Positions 1 to 7,785 are shown, counted from the stretch's first letter. The stretch: DNA of 64,000 nucleotides from JBNJGB01 sp051747385 (GCA_051747385.1 JBNJGB010000003.1:1-64000); one strand, 5' to 3'. The notes: generated from the letters alone by a model not told the origin. Numbers and translations: made by a program.

Positions 1-33
1 ATTTCTGCATAGACCGGCGCTCGGTGCCGGCTT

Positions 34-163
34 GTTCAACAACGATTCGCGGGCACGACCCGACCCACGGCATACGCAGACTCCTCGCCACCTCACGCGT
101 CCCTGCCTCCGGCGTACGCGTCTCGGTTCATGGGTCGTTCCCTCGAATCACTGTTGGTTGGGC
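34..163 (-). repeat. attC-like recombination site (longer, cassette 2)
   Basis: Read on the minus strand, the site starts with an R''-type box GCCCAAC (157-163) and ends with an R'-type box GTTGAAC (34-40), both fitting the RYYYAAC/GTTRRRY consensus of integron attC sites. The inner arms are complementary over about 18 bases with two mismatches (GATTCGCGGGCACGACCC against GATTCGAGGGAACGACCC). The 130-base length is within the range of long attC sites. It lies downstream of the HNH gene in the same orientation, as expected at the 3' end of a cassette. The 155-base gap between stop codon and R'' is long for a cassette. The family assignment rests on fold and boxes seen by eye. Confidence 0.65.
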
Positions 164-318
164 GGGTACTTCAAGAGAAGGCCTCGTTGAGGGTTGCTCT
201 GACGGGTCGGGACCAGGACGTTTCATGTGGTCCCGGAGTCGCGGAGAGGGCCGAAATGTATCTGCTGCTCGAACTTGTTGTCCGACTTCACGACGAGAAG
301 TTCGAGACATTCGCGCCA

Positions 319-891
319 TCATGGGTCTCGCGCGTCGTCGTGTGTTGCCCATAGGCGCAAAGATTCCGGGGCCGGGAACTTCGTTGGAATCGCCGTGATG
401 TCGAATGGCACAGGCGCGTTGCCGTCAAGGATGTGGTCCATCGCCCCCGCCTGCTGGGCCAGTTGAAAGGCAACCTTGAGATATCTCCTAATCAGGAGGA
501 GCGGAGGGAAGGTATCGCCCCTTGTCGCAAACCACCAAGCAAGCATGTCGGTCGCCCTCTTGGAACTGTTGCACGGCGTGCAGGCCCAAACACTATTGTC
601 CGCTGCGTCGGGACCACCGGCATGTCGTGGGATGAGATGGTCAAGGCTGAGCTTGATGTCCGCTCCACAATACGCGCATCCACGGGGCGCGGTCATCTTG
701 ATCCGCTCGTCATCAAGTAGCGAACCTATATTCATCGAGCCGGTCCGTAGTCCCTTGTAGAGCTTGGCGCGGATCATGAAGTGAACGCGACCATAGCGTG
801 CGCTGCCCTTGGTAACTGCCGCGTGCGCCATGGCCAAGTTCGCGTAGGCCCACGCCAGATACTCACCTACGGTCCGCGGTGCGCTACTCAT
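319..891 (-). CDS. HNH endonuclease, single-gene cassette
   Basis: About 190 residues. The core is a zinc-type HNH motif: a CAYCG pair, then LSLDHLIPRHAGG with the catalytic D-H, then N-S-V-W-A-C-T-P-C-N-S-S-K with the second cysteine pair and the third HNH residue. HNH nucleases nick or cut DNA in restriction, homing, recombination and phage packaging, so the family alone does not fix a role. I chose the ATG at 891, preceded by GGAGG at 11 nt spacing; a GTG at 942 in the same frame is possible. Codon use is less GC-extreme than in the main chromosome. The gene sits between two attC-like sites in the same orientation, which suggests a mobile cassette, perhaps with a defence role (inference). 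Confidence 0.75.
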   Translation of the reverse strand: MSSAPRTVGEYLAWAYANLAMAHAAVTKGSARYGRVHFMIRAKLYKGLRTGSMNIGSLLDDERIKMTAPRGCAYCGADIKLSLDHLIPRHAGGPDAADNSVWACTPCNSSKRATDMLAWWFATRGDTFPPLLLIRRYLKVAFQLAQQAGAMDHILDGNAPVPFDITAIPTKFPAPESLRLWATHDDARDP

Positions 892-1007
892 GCCAACAAC
901 GACCTCCGAGTGGTCGGCCTTCCAGATCGGGTCTCCTTGCACGCGGTCGGGTCATGTGCCTGCCCGCCCGCTTGGCTGCTTCGCTGCCTTCAGGACGGCC
1001 CCACTCC

Positions 1008-1084
1008 GCCCAACGTCTTGCAAATCAGCTGCGGAGCCCGGAGCGAAGCGGAGGGCGCCCGTCAGCTGCATTTGCTGGTTGGAC
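1008..1084 (-). repeat. attC-like recombination site (cassette 1)
   Basis: On the minus strand the site runs from R'' GTCCAAC (1078-1084) to R' GTTGGGC (1008-1014). The arms pair as GCAAAT/ATTTGC and CAGCTG/CAGCTG. One unpaired base lies between these two blocks on the R'' arm only, like the extrahelical base of integron attC sites. A further CGG/CCG pair and a central GAGCGAAGC loop complete a 77-base imperfect hairpin. The site begins 32 nt after the stop of the upstream minus-strand gene (1116), the usual position at a cassette's 3' end. The position of the extra base and of the genes both support the minus orientation. Confidence 0.82.
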
Positions 1085-1115
1085 GGCGCACCTCGACCTT
1101 AGCAATCAGACGAGG

Positions 1116-1334
1116 TCAGGTGCCGCTGTCGAGCTCCACGTGGAACGCATAGGCTCGTTGATCCGCCTCGTCCCAGTTGGCCGTCTTGTCATCGTCTCCG
1201 CATTCCTCCACGAATACATCCATGCACTCATGGAGACCTTGTTCTATTTCCTGGACCCGACGCCGATCGCGCTCGGTCCTGAGCGCTCGCATCAAGCTGA
1301 TCCATTGGCGCGTTGTGTCTGCAAACCGCCCCAT
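1116..1334 (-). CDS. small acidic protein of unknown function (72 aa)
   Basis: A 72-residue protein, charged and mostly helical in character, with no signal peptide or membrane segment. The N-terminal half is rich in Arg/Glu (ALRTERDRRRVQEIEQGL) and the C-terminal half is acidic (ECGDDDK). I do not recognise a family. The ATG at 1334 has a clear GGAGG six bases upstream. It is the third gene of a minus-strand run after the membrane protein (1553-2224) and the 53-residue protein (1361-1522), with gaps of about 30 nt, and it ends just before an attC-like site. The three genes therefore probably move and act together. Confidence 0.6.
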   Translation of the reverse strand: MGRFADTTRQWISLMRALRTERDRRRVQEIEQGLHECMDVFVEECGDDDKTANWDEADQRAYAFHVELDSGT

Positions 1335-1360
1335 TGCCGCCTCCGAGGTTATCTCTCTGC

Positions 1361-1522
1361 CTACTTCTGCTTCTTTGTGCTGGTGTCGCCGCGCTTGATC
1401 GTCGTCGGCGTCTGAGGAGGGATCTTCTTGACCGGTAGCTTCGTTCCAGTTGAAGAACCTCCACCACTGCCCTTGGATCCGCCGGATTTTCGGGGTCCGG
1501 AGCCGCCTGTCTTCTCACTCAT
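1361..1522 (-). CDS. tiny basic low-complexity protein (53 aa)
   Basis: A 53-residue open frame starting MSEKTGGSGPRK. It is rich in Gly, Ser, Lys and Thr, with a Pro/Lys tail (KLPVKKIPPQTPTT) ending STKKQK. It is probably disordered and strongly basic, with no Cys, Trp or membrane segment. The ATG at 1522 is preceded by GGAGG with eight bases of spacing, good evidence for translation despite the small size. It starts 30 nt after the membrane-protein stop and is followed 26 nt later by the 72-residue gene. The function is unknown; a nucleic-acid-binding or effector-partner role would be guesswork. Confidence 0.6.
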   Translation of the reverse strand: MSEKTGGSGPRKSGGSKGSGGGSSTGTKLPVKKIPPQTPTTIKRGDTSTKKQK

Positions 1523-1552
1523 CCTGTGATCCTCCGTTGCTTGGAGTCTGTT

Positions 1553-2224
1553 CTAGCTGCCGTAGAGTCTGAGGACGACTGCGAGGCCGAGGGCTGCCAT
1601 CGCGAGCAGGAAACAGACCCGCGCCATAGTCACCCGGTCGGCCGCCCGGTTCTTGTGCCGCTCAGCATGATGAAAGTTCTCTATCGCGTGGGCAAGTATG
1701 TACAGGGTCAAGTAGTGCTTCTGGAACGCGCCCTCATCGTCGCAGAACTGCTCGGTTGGAACGAGCGCGGCGTCCAAGCGGTTCGACTTGAGCGGTACCA
1801 CTGCGAGGGCACCTGCTGCGAACCCTACTGCCGTCAAGGCAAGAACCACGAAGCTGAAGTACGCATACTGGCCGGGCGCGATGTTGCTTGAGTCAAGACC
1901 GCCAAGCACGAGCCTCGTACCGACAAAGGCTGCCACTGCCGATGCCAAGATCATGAAGCGATACGCCTTCATTTCGATGGCCTGCCAAGCAGACTCTTGC
2001 TCCTCCTGCATGGTTGTGACCTCGTCCCAAACGCGCTTCGAATGTCCTTCATTCGTGACGTCCTGCTGGAGTCGAACGAATCGATCCGCGATGGCCTCCT
2101 CTTGCTCTTCTTCGCGCACAACTCGGCCGAAGGCGGCGCGCAGCGTCGCCGTGAACGACCACGCAAGCACAATGCCACCTAGAATTGGCAGGACGACACC
2201 AGCTCCTATGGAAAGCGGGGTCAA
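1553..2224 (-). CDS. four-helix membrane protein, SLATT/PycTM-like topology
   Basis: 223 residues. Hydrophobic helices lie at about 4-26, 88-109, 121-144 and 200-219. Between helix 1 and helix 2 is a charged, coiled-coil-like cytoplasmic stretch (about 34-86). The sequence just before helix 2 (AIEMKAYRFMILA), the helix-2/helix-3 hairpin and the late third helix after a basic stretch (ERHKNRAADR) recall the 2TM/SLATT and Pycsar-effector membrane proteins of anti-phage systems. That likeness is my judgement of topology, not a database match. The start is a TTG with AGAGGAG upstream. It leads a three-gene cassette that ends in an attC-like site. Confidence 0.62.
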   Translation of the reverse strand: MTPLSIGAGVVLPILGGIVLAWSFTATLRAAFGRVVREEEQEEAIADRFVRLQQDVTNEGHSKRVWDEVTTMQEEQESAWQAIEMKAYRFMILASAVAAFVGTRLVLGGLDSSNIAPGQYAYFSFVVLALTAVGFAAGALAVVPLKSNRLDAALVPTEQFCDDEGAFQKHYLTLYILAHAIENFHHAERHKNRAADRVTMARVCFLLAMAALGLAVVLRLYGS

Positions 2225-2297
2225 TGCAGTCTACTCCTCTGCTCGACTTTCGTTCGTCGCAGGTACTGTGTGGGAATGGCGATGGCGTCGTCTAGCC

Positions 2298-2304
2298 GTC
2301 CAAC
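2298..2304 (-). other. R'-type core site GTTGGAC marking the right edge of the cassette region
   Basis: On the minus strand the context is ATGCGTTGGAC, matching the GTTRRRY core cut by integron integrases. It lies 74 nt upstream of the first cassette gene and at the point where the sequence changes from moderate to very high GC. I could not find a convincing matching R'' arm to the right, so this may be an attI-like or secondary insertion point rather than a full attC. Confidence 0.4.
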
Positions 2305-2619
2305 GCATTGTGGAGCGGCGTGGGGGCAGCCTAATGGATCGGGTTCGAGGCTGCGACACGGTCGAGATGTTGCGGTGGAACCGCTGGGACGGTGCCAGCG
2401 GCTGCGTCGGGTGGGTGGATATCCTGCGCGGTCGCCGCATAGGCGCGGTGCGGTTCTGCGGTGGACATGCAGCCGAACCGGCGGGGGCGGTGCGTGCTCG
2501 TCGATGGGGTGCAAGGGCACGGCGCCCAGGGGCTCGGCCGAGCCTTCCGGGTCGACGACGACGTCCGGGGCGTGTGGACCCGGTCGTGTTCGCGGACGGT
2601 GCGGCGTCCTCCCACTCAC
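2305..2619. other. gene-free stretch between cassette region and HEAT gene
   Basis: GC-rich sequence with several open frames on both strands but no frame with both a ribosome-binding site and a sustained third-position G/C bias. A short plus-strand frame from 2461 to about 2600 has some coding-like bias and could be the tail of a lost gene. No integrase, tRNA or repeat copy was seen. Confidence 0.3.
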
Positions 2620-3354
2620 CTAACGGCGCGCCCCGCGGAGGAACCTCTCCCGTTCGCGCTCCTGGGCGGCCTCCTGCGCGTCCACGGCGGAGGCCAGATC
2701 CTCCGGCACGGTGCCGCCGAGGTCTTCGATGGCGTTCAGGAAGTCGTGCACGCCGCCGATGCCCAGGACGGTGTCGGGCGGGTCGGCAAGCCAGGCGCGG
2801 AGGGCCTCGTAGATGGCGGGTAGCGCGGCGGGGTCGCCGTACTCGCCGAGGCAGCCGACGCCGTGCTCCGGCTCTTGCTCGAGCCGCTCCAGGAGGATGG
2901 GGAGGATGCGCTCGTCGCGGGCCCCGCACGCCGCCAGGACGTCGGCGAGTGCCGCGCGGAGATGCTCGCCACCGGTGACGTCGCACGCGTGAAGCGCGGG
3001 CTCCGCGACGTCGGGGCCGAGGTTCGAGAGGGTGTGGACCACGGCGGAGTACAGGATGTCCATCGGGTCCAGGTCCGCCAGGCGCTCGATGAGGGGTTGC
3101 GCGGCGCGGAGGTCGCCTATCTCGCCCAGCAGGTGCACGGCGTGGATGGACACCCAGCCTTCGCCGAAGCTGTCCTCGCCGTCGTAGCGGCCGTCGCAGG
3201 CCAGGGCGATCAGCGGTTCCACGGCCTCGCCGCCGTAGCCCAGGACGAACGCCTTCGCGCGGCGTCCCAGGCGTTCGCCGTTGGCCGCCAGGTATCGAGC
3301 GAAGCGGCCGGCCAGAGGATCCTCGTCGGGGTCGGCTGTCGGGTGATGGTCCAC
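2620..3354 (-). CDS. HEAT-repeat protein
   Basis: About 244 residues built of repeated helix pairs typical of HEAT/PBS-lyase-like repeats (for example VSIHAVHLLGEIGDLRAAQP, HTLSNLG, GCLGEYGDPAALPAIYEAL). Such proteins are scaffolds for protein contacts; no catalytic residues are evident. The tail (about 225-244) is Glu/Arg rich. I chose the GTG at 3354 because GGAGGG lies eight bases upstream. The frame stays open further upstream but that part is Pro-rich and includes sequence from a broken neighbouring frame. No operon partner is obvious. Confidence 0.65.
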   Translation of the reverse strand: MDHHPTADPDEDPLAGRFARYLAANGERLGRRAKAFVLGYGGEAVEPLIALACDGRYDGEDSFGEGWVSIHAVHLLGEIGDLRAAQPLIERLADLDPMDILYSAVVHTLSNLGPDVAEPALHACDVTGGEHLRAALADVLAACGARDERILPILLERLEQEPEHGVGCLGEYGDPAALPAIYEALRAWLADPPDTVLGIGGVHDFLNAIEDLGGTVPEDLASAVDAQEAAQERERERFLRGARR

Positions 3355-3564
3355 CGGCTCCCTCCATCGGGTGGTCTGGTCGCCGACGTTGCCACCGCCC
3401 GGCGGCGCCTGCAACGGTCCGCGCCGGGCTGGTGCGCTGCTTCCCGAAGGCCGCGGTGGAGGCGGCGGAATCAGGGCCCGCATCTCCTCCCCCGTGTACT
3501 GGCGGAAGCGGTAGACGTCGCCGAGCGGGTTACGATCTCGGCTGGAACGACACGGCCCGAAGGC

Positions 3565-3838
3565 TCACGCCGGGAGGCGAGTCCTGCGTCGCAGCCAGGC
3601 CCATGAGAGGAGCAGCCACGCGACGGTCGAGAGGGCGTCTCGCAGGCCACCTCGACGGAGAAGCCGTCGTCGAGCCCCTCCTCGAACTTCCGGCCGTCCA
3701 CCACGATGTAGCAGGTCTCGCCGCCACCACGTCGAAGTCGAGGCTCTCCGAGGAGAACCCGCCCTCCGAAGCGTTGGAGCGCAGCGGCGGCAGGCCTGTC
3801 CGGGCTCGCTCCGGGGGACGGCCGAGGCGAGTATGCAA
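3565..3838 (-). pseudogene. frameshifted remnant of a small membrane-anchored protein
   Basis: Coding-like sequence with strong third-position G/C appears in three successive frames on the minus strand: a first piece ending SLDFDVVAA (about 3735-3790), a second reading TCYIVVDGRKFEEGLDDG (about 3631-3718), and a third ending in a hydrophobic anchor (LSTVAWLLLSWAWLRRR) and TGA at 3565. Joined, they would give one small protein with a C-terminal membrane helix. This implies two frameshifts, by decay or by sequencing error. After that stop, a phrase resembling coding sequence (NPLGDVYRFRQYTGEEM, about 3485-3535) continues in phase with the HEAT gene. No family recognised. Confidence 0.4.
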
Positions 3839-3883
3839 GTTGCGACGCGGCGTCCCGACGGCACGAGGGCGGCCGCCGGAGGC

Positions 3884-5221
3884 TCATTCCGGCGGTTCGT
3901 GCCCTGTCTCCCCGGACGGCTCCGGGCCGTCGTCGTTCGCCTCCGGGGCGACGTCCGGCGTGAGTCCGAGGGCGCGGGCGCGGCGCGCCCACTGCTGGCG
4001 CGCCAGGACCTGCATGTCCTCGACCTCGTCCATCTCGTCGACGATCTCCATGCCCAGCAGGGTCTCGACGACGTCCTCGAGCGTCACGAGGCCCCGGATG
4101 TCGCCGTACTCCCCGCGGACCACGGCGATGTGCATGCGCCGGTCGAGCAGCACCTCGAGGAGCTCGGACAGGGGCATCGTCGCGGGCACGCTGAGCATCT
4201 CGCGCTCCAGGTCCACCAGCGGCGTGTCGCCCCGGCCCATGGCCTTGGCAAGCAGGAGGTCGGTCCTGAGCACGAAGCTCGGGATCTCCTCGCGATCCCC
4301 CCGGTACAGCGGCAGCCGGGAAAAGGGCGTGTTGGAGACCTTCTCCAGGGCCTCGTTGACCGTCCAGTCGCGCGCGAGCGCCACGAGCACCGGCCGCGGG
4401 GTCATCACGTCCTCCGGCGTCAGGGAGTCGAACCGGAAGAGGCTGCGGATGATGCGCGACTCGCGCTCGTCGATCTGGCCGGTCTCCTCTCCGAGCCCGG
4501 CCATGGCCACGAACTCGTCGCGGCTGAAGATGTGCGCCTCCTTGCCCCGGGCGATGGCCTTCGTCAGGAACTCGGAGACGACGATCAGCGGGTAGAGGGA
4601 GAGGGTCAGCAGGTGGATGAACCGCGCCGTGATCCCCGACAGTCCGCGCCAGTACACGGCGCCCAGCGTCTTGGGCACGATCTCGGACACGAAGAGGATG
4701 AGCAGGGTCATCACGGCCGAGAACGCCCCGAACCACGCGCTCCCGAACACCACCGTGGCCTTGGCGCCGGCCCCGATGGCGCCGACGGTGTGGGCGATGG
4801 TGTTCAGGGTGAGGATGCCCGCGAGGGAACGATCGACGTTGTCGTACTTCAGCCGCTGCCACAGGGCGGCCAGCTTCGGTCGCTCCTCCTGGAGACCAGC
4901 CACGAACTGCGGCGTGACGCTGAGGAGCACCGCCTCCGCGATCGAGCAGAGAAACGAGAAGCCCAGCGCCAGCCCCACGAACACGAGCAGCAGGAGGAGG
5001 TCGGCCTCGGTGTAGTCCGCCCCGGCGCCTGCTGGCGGCGCGGGTCCCGCGGCGTGCGCGTCCCCGGCCGCCCAGGTGAGCGCGAGCACGCCTGACGCGA
5101 GGAGCCAGCGAGCGGCGAGGGTCGCTCTCCTGACCTTCGCGGTCGGGCCCGTGACGCGGGGGCGCACTCTCGGACCGGAGTCAGGAGGCATGGTCGAACG
5201 TGCCATCCATGAGGAGAACAT
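3884..5221 (-). CDS. CNNM-domain membrane protein with CBS pair (CorB/HlyC-type)
   Basis: Up to 445 residues. After a possible signal segment (about 35-58) comes a CNNM/DUF21 transmembrane domain (about 70-235) with the typical LCSIAEAVLLSVTP and SEIVPKTLGAVYW motifs. A CBS-domain pair follows (about 250-395; EDVMTPRPVLVAL, GLVTLEDVVETLLG). The family is linked to Mg2+/Co2+ export or Na+-coupled divalent cation transport at the inner membrane. The usual C-terminal CorC/HlyC domain is missing; the protein ends in an acidic tail. The start is uncertain: ATGs at 5221, 5206 and 5191 are in frame and none has a good ribosome-binding site. It is monocistronic and divergent from btuB. Confidence 0.82.
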   Translation of the reverse strand: MFSSWMARSTMPPDSGPRVRPRVTGPTAKVRRATLAARWLLASGVLALTWAAGDAHAAGPAPPAGAGADYTEADLLLLLVFVGLALGFSFLCSIAEAVLLSVTPQFVAGLQEERPKLAALWQRLKYDNVDRSLAGILTLNTIAHTVGAIGAGAKATVVFGSAWFGAFSAVMTLLILFVSEIVPKTLGAVYWRGLSGITARFIHLLTLSLYPLIVVSEFLTKAIARGKEAHIFSRDEFVAMAGLGEETGQIDERESRIIRSLFRFDSLTPEDVMTPRPVLVALARDWTVNEALEKVSNTPFSRLPLYRGDREEIPSFVLRTDLLLAKAMGRGDTPLVDLEREMLSVPATMPLSELLEVLLDRRMHIAVVRGEYGDIRGLVTLEDVVETLLGMEIVDEMDEVEDMQVLARQQWARRARALGLTPDVAPEANDDGPEPSGETGHEPPE

Positions 5222-5394
5222 ACGGGACGCTGGCGTCTCTCGTCACGCGAATGTGGGCGTCTCTCGATCCCACGCCGCTCGGCACCGCGCTGTCGCGGAC
5301 GGAGAGCGGGCCGCAGTCGGCATGAATGGGCGGCGGGCGAGTCGATGGGACCGCCCTGCGCACGAGGAACGAGGACCTTGACCGCCGCGCGGAC

Positions 5395-5515
5395 GAAGGG
5401 CTAGACGTCGGGGGCGCTCGGCGACGGGAAGCCGGTGGGAGTCCGGCACGGTCGCGCCACGGTGACGGGGGACGAGCCCCCGGAGTCCGACACCGGCGCC
5501 GAGAGAGCCCCCCGG
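5395..5515 (+). ncRNA. cobalamin riboswitch
   Basis: Conserved elements appear in order: GACGGGAAGCCGGTGGGAG (5423-5441), the core GGTCGCGCCACGGTGA (5450-5464), a GGGGG/CCCCC stem, and a B12-box-like GAGTCCGACACCGGC (5483-5497). This is the canonical order of the adenosylcobalamin-sensing element. It lies just upstream of the btuB-like gene. A CCGGCG/CGCCGG hairpin (5521-5539) ends right before the gene's GGGAGA ribosome-binding site, so control of translation by hiding that site is plausible. The exact 5' boundary is not defined. Confidence 0.85.
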
Positions 5516-5552
5516 GCAGGCCGGCGCGCGCAACGCCGGCGGGAGACCGACC

Positions 5553-7511
5553 GTGAGCCCCATCCCGACCGCAGCGCTCCTCGCCCTCCTGGCGCTCGGA
5601 GGGGCCGACCGCGACGACGACGAGGGCCGGACCGTCATCCGGGACGATCCCCGGCTGCTGACGCCGTCCCGCGTCGTCACCCGGGAGCAGCTCACGGAGC
5701 CCGGCGCCACGGCCTCCGAGGTCCTCTCCCGGCAGCCGGGGGCCACGACGACGGACCTGGGCGGCCCCGCGGGCACGAGCACGGTGCGCATCCGGGGCTC
5801 CCGGCCGGAGCACGTCCGCGTCTTCCTCGACGGCGTGCCCCTGGAGAACGCCGACGGGAGCGTCCTGGACCTGGGCGAGCTTCCCCTCTGGCAGGCGGAT
5901 CGGCTGGACCTGTGGAGGAGCCACGCTCCTCTTGGCAAGGGGGGCGGGATCGGCGGCGCCCTCGAGGTCACGAGCCGGCACGCGCGCGGCGGAGTCGCGG
6001 AGGTGGCCACGGAGGCCGGCGCGTTCGGCACCCTCCGCACCGGCGTCCACGGCGGCTGGGCCGACGAGGAGGGGAGGGGCGACCTGTCCCTGTCCGCCGA
6101 GGCCCTGCGGAGCGCGGGCGACTTCGAGTGGGCGGACGATCGGGGCACGCTCTTCGAGGAGGGCGACGATCGGACGGCCACGCGCCGGAACAACGACGTC
6201 CGCCGCCTGGTGGGGCTGCTTTCGGGCGGGCTCGAGGCGGGGCCCTGCCGCGTGGGCGTCCTGGATCACGTCCTGAGCCTGGAGCGCGGATTGCCCGGGC
6301 CTGCGACCAGCCCGGCCACGCGGGTGCGCCACCGGCGGACCTCCCAGCTCGGCGCGGTGCGGGTGCGCTGCAGCCGCGGTCGTCGCTGGAGCGTGCGGGG
6401 CCTGCTGGCGGTGCGCTGGCAGCGGACCGAGACCGGAGACCCCTGGGGAGAGCTCTACCAGGCCCCGAGCGAGGCCACCCGGGACGCCCTCGGACCCTCG
6501 GCGCGCCTGACCGCGACCGTGGGCCTGCTCCCGTGGCTGGGGCTGGGGCTCCACGGCGAGGTGCGCCACGAGCGCTTCCTCCTCCGGGACGACCTGCGCC
6601 CGGAGGAGGACACGGAGCGGCGCCGCCTCTCCACGGGGCTCGCCGCCGAGGCGCCGGTGCAGATCGACGCCCTGGACCTCCGGCTGGCGCCCCGCGTGCG
6701 GCTCGACACCTGGGACGCCCCGGACGCGCGCGGGCGGGCCGCCGTCACCTGGCAGGCCGCGGCGGCGTGGACGGGCCTGGCGGACGCCGGGCTGCGCGTG
6801 CGGACGGCCGTCGGGACGGCTGTTCGGGCGCCCGACCTGTTCGAGCTGTACGGGGACGGGGCCACCGTGCTCCCGAGCCCCGACCTGGAGGCCGAGCGAG
6901 GGCTCACGGCGACGGGCGCGGTCGCCTGGACCATCCCCTGGCTCCCGGTCGGCTGGTGGGTGGATCTCGAGGTCGCGGCCTTTGCCAGCCGCATGGACGA
7001 CCTGATCCAGCTCCGCCGGAACACGCGGTGGAGCGCGGTCGCGGAGAACGTCGAGGGGGCGCGCATCCGGGGCGTCGAGTGGACGGTGCGCGCGGACCTC
7101 CTCCGGCACCTGCGGGCGCGCTGGTCCCACACCTCCCTCCGGACGCGGTCGACGTCCGCCGGCGACGGCGGGCCGCTGCCCCTGCGCCCGGTGGCCTCGA
7201 ACCACGCGCGGCTGGAGGGCTACGTCGCGACCCCGACGGGGAGCGAGGTGCGCGCCTGGGCCGACGTGGACCACGTGGGCTCGAACACGTACGACGCGGC
7301 CGGCCTGGTCCGGGCGCCGGCGCGCTGGCTGCTGGGCCTCGGGGTGGGTGGCCGCTGGGTCACCCACGGGCTGGTGGGCGCCGAGGGAGAGCTGGAGGCC
7401 GGCGTGATCGTGCGGAACGTCCTCGACCGGCACGAGGTGGACCTGGCGGGCTATCCCCTGCCGGGTCGCGCGTGGTCGATCCGGCTGGCGTGGCGGGAGC
7501 GCGTGTTCTGA
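5553..7511 (+). CDS. btuB: BtuB-like TonB-dependent vitamin B12 receptor
   Basis: 652 residues. A short N-terminal signal-like segment is followed by a TonB plug domain (about 35-150), with STVRIRGSRPEHVRVFLDGVPL and GGIGGALEVTS motifs. A long beta-barrel follows, ending in the aromatic terminal strand (AWRERVF) needed for outer-membrane insertion. Such receptors import scarce ligands using TonB and proton-motive force. The cobalamin riboswitch directly upstream makes cobalamin or a corrinoid the likely ligand. The start is a GTG at 5553 with GGGAGA six bases before it. No btuCDF genes follow, so the inner-membrane transporter must lie elsewhere. The signal peptide is short and atypical. Confidence 0.87.
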   Translation: MSPIPTAALLALLALGGADRDDDEGRTVIRDDPRLLTPSRVVTREQLTEPGATASEVLSRQPGATTTDLGGPAGTSTVRIRGSRPEHVRVFLDGVPLENADGSVLDLGELPLWQADRLDLWRSHAPLGKGGGIGGALEVTSRHARGGVAEVATEAGAFGTLRTGVHGGWADEEGRGDLSLSAEALRSAGDFEWADDRGTLFEEGDDRTATRRNNDVRRLVGLLSGGLEAGPCRVGVLDHVLSLERGLPGPATSPATRVRHRRTSQLGAVRVRCSRGRRWSVRGLLAVRWQRTETGDPWGELYQAPSEATRDALGPSARLTATVGLLPWLGLGLHGEVRHERFLLRDDLRPEEDTERRRLSTGLAAEAPVQIDALDLRLAPRVRLDTWDAPDARGRAAVTWQAAAAWTGLADAGLRVRTAVGTAVRAPDLFELYGDGATVLPSPDLEAERGLTATGAVAWTIPWLPVGWWVDLEVAAFASRMDDLIQLRRNTRWSAVAENVEGARIRGVEWTVRADLLRHLRARWSHTSLRTRSTSAGDGGPLPLRPVASNHARLEGYVATPTGSEVRAWADVDHVGSNTYDAAGLVRAPARWLLGLGVGGRWVTHGLVGAEGELEAGVIVRNVLDRHEVDLAGYPLPGRAWSIRLAWRERVF

Positions 7512-7604
7512 TCGGCGCGTCCGCCGGGATGGCCGGCTCGCGTGGCCGGGCCGGCTCCGTGGACCGACGGCGCGAGCGGCGCGGGCACTTCCGCCGGGAT
7601 GGGG

Positions 7605-7785
7605 CAGGGCAAGCGCAAGGTCGGACGAGTGAGGGCCGCGCGGCGGTACGGCGGCCGGCGCCGGGTTGTATCCGCTTGGAAACGATGGATTCTGCGCGTT
7701 CGAGAGCAGGCAAGGGCACGGGCACGGGCAAGGGCACGGGCAAGGGAGGGCGGTCGACTTTCCGACCACCCTGCGGGATGGGGCT
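7605..7785 (+). repeat. dispersed intergenic repeat, family A, copy 1
   Basis: About 180 bases. It starts near CGCAAGGTCGGACGAGTG, contains CGGCGGTACGGCGGCCGGCG and GGAAACGATGGATTCTGCGC, then a (GGCAAG/GGCACG)n tract, and ends in a palindrome-like GGGCGGTCGACTTTCCGACC. A close copy lies at 22960-23155 and part of an inverted copy at 63915-64000. It fills the btuB-to-flavoprotein gap. No coding capacity is evident. Confidence 0.75.

Noticed and set aside
2305..2619. Possible integrase or attI-linked gene
   Set aside because: No tyrosine-recombinase motifs in any frame and no paired arm for a complete site.
2461..2823. Plus-strand frame with partial coding bias
   Set aside because: Bias is short, no ribosome-binding site, and the second half is antisense to the HEAT gene.
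5181..7769. Very long minus-strand open frame antisense to btuB
   Set aside because: The plus strand has TonB-receptor motifs and correct codon bias; the antisense frame is Pro/Arg/Gly-rich and typical of shadow frames in high-GC DNA.
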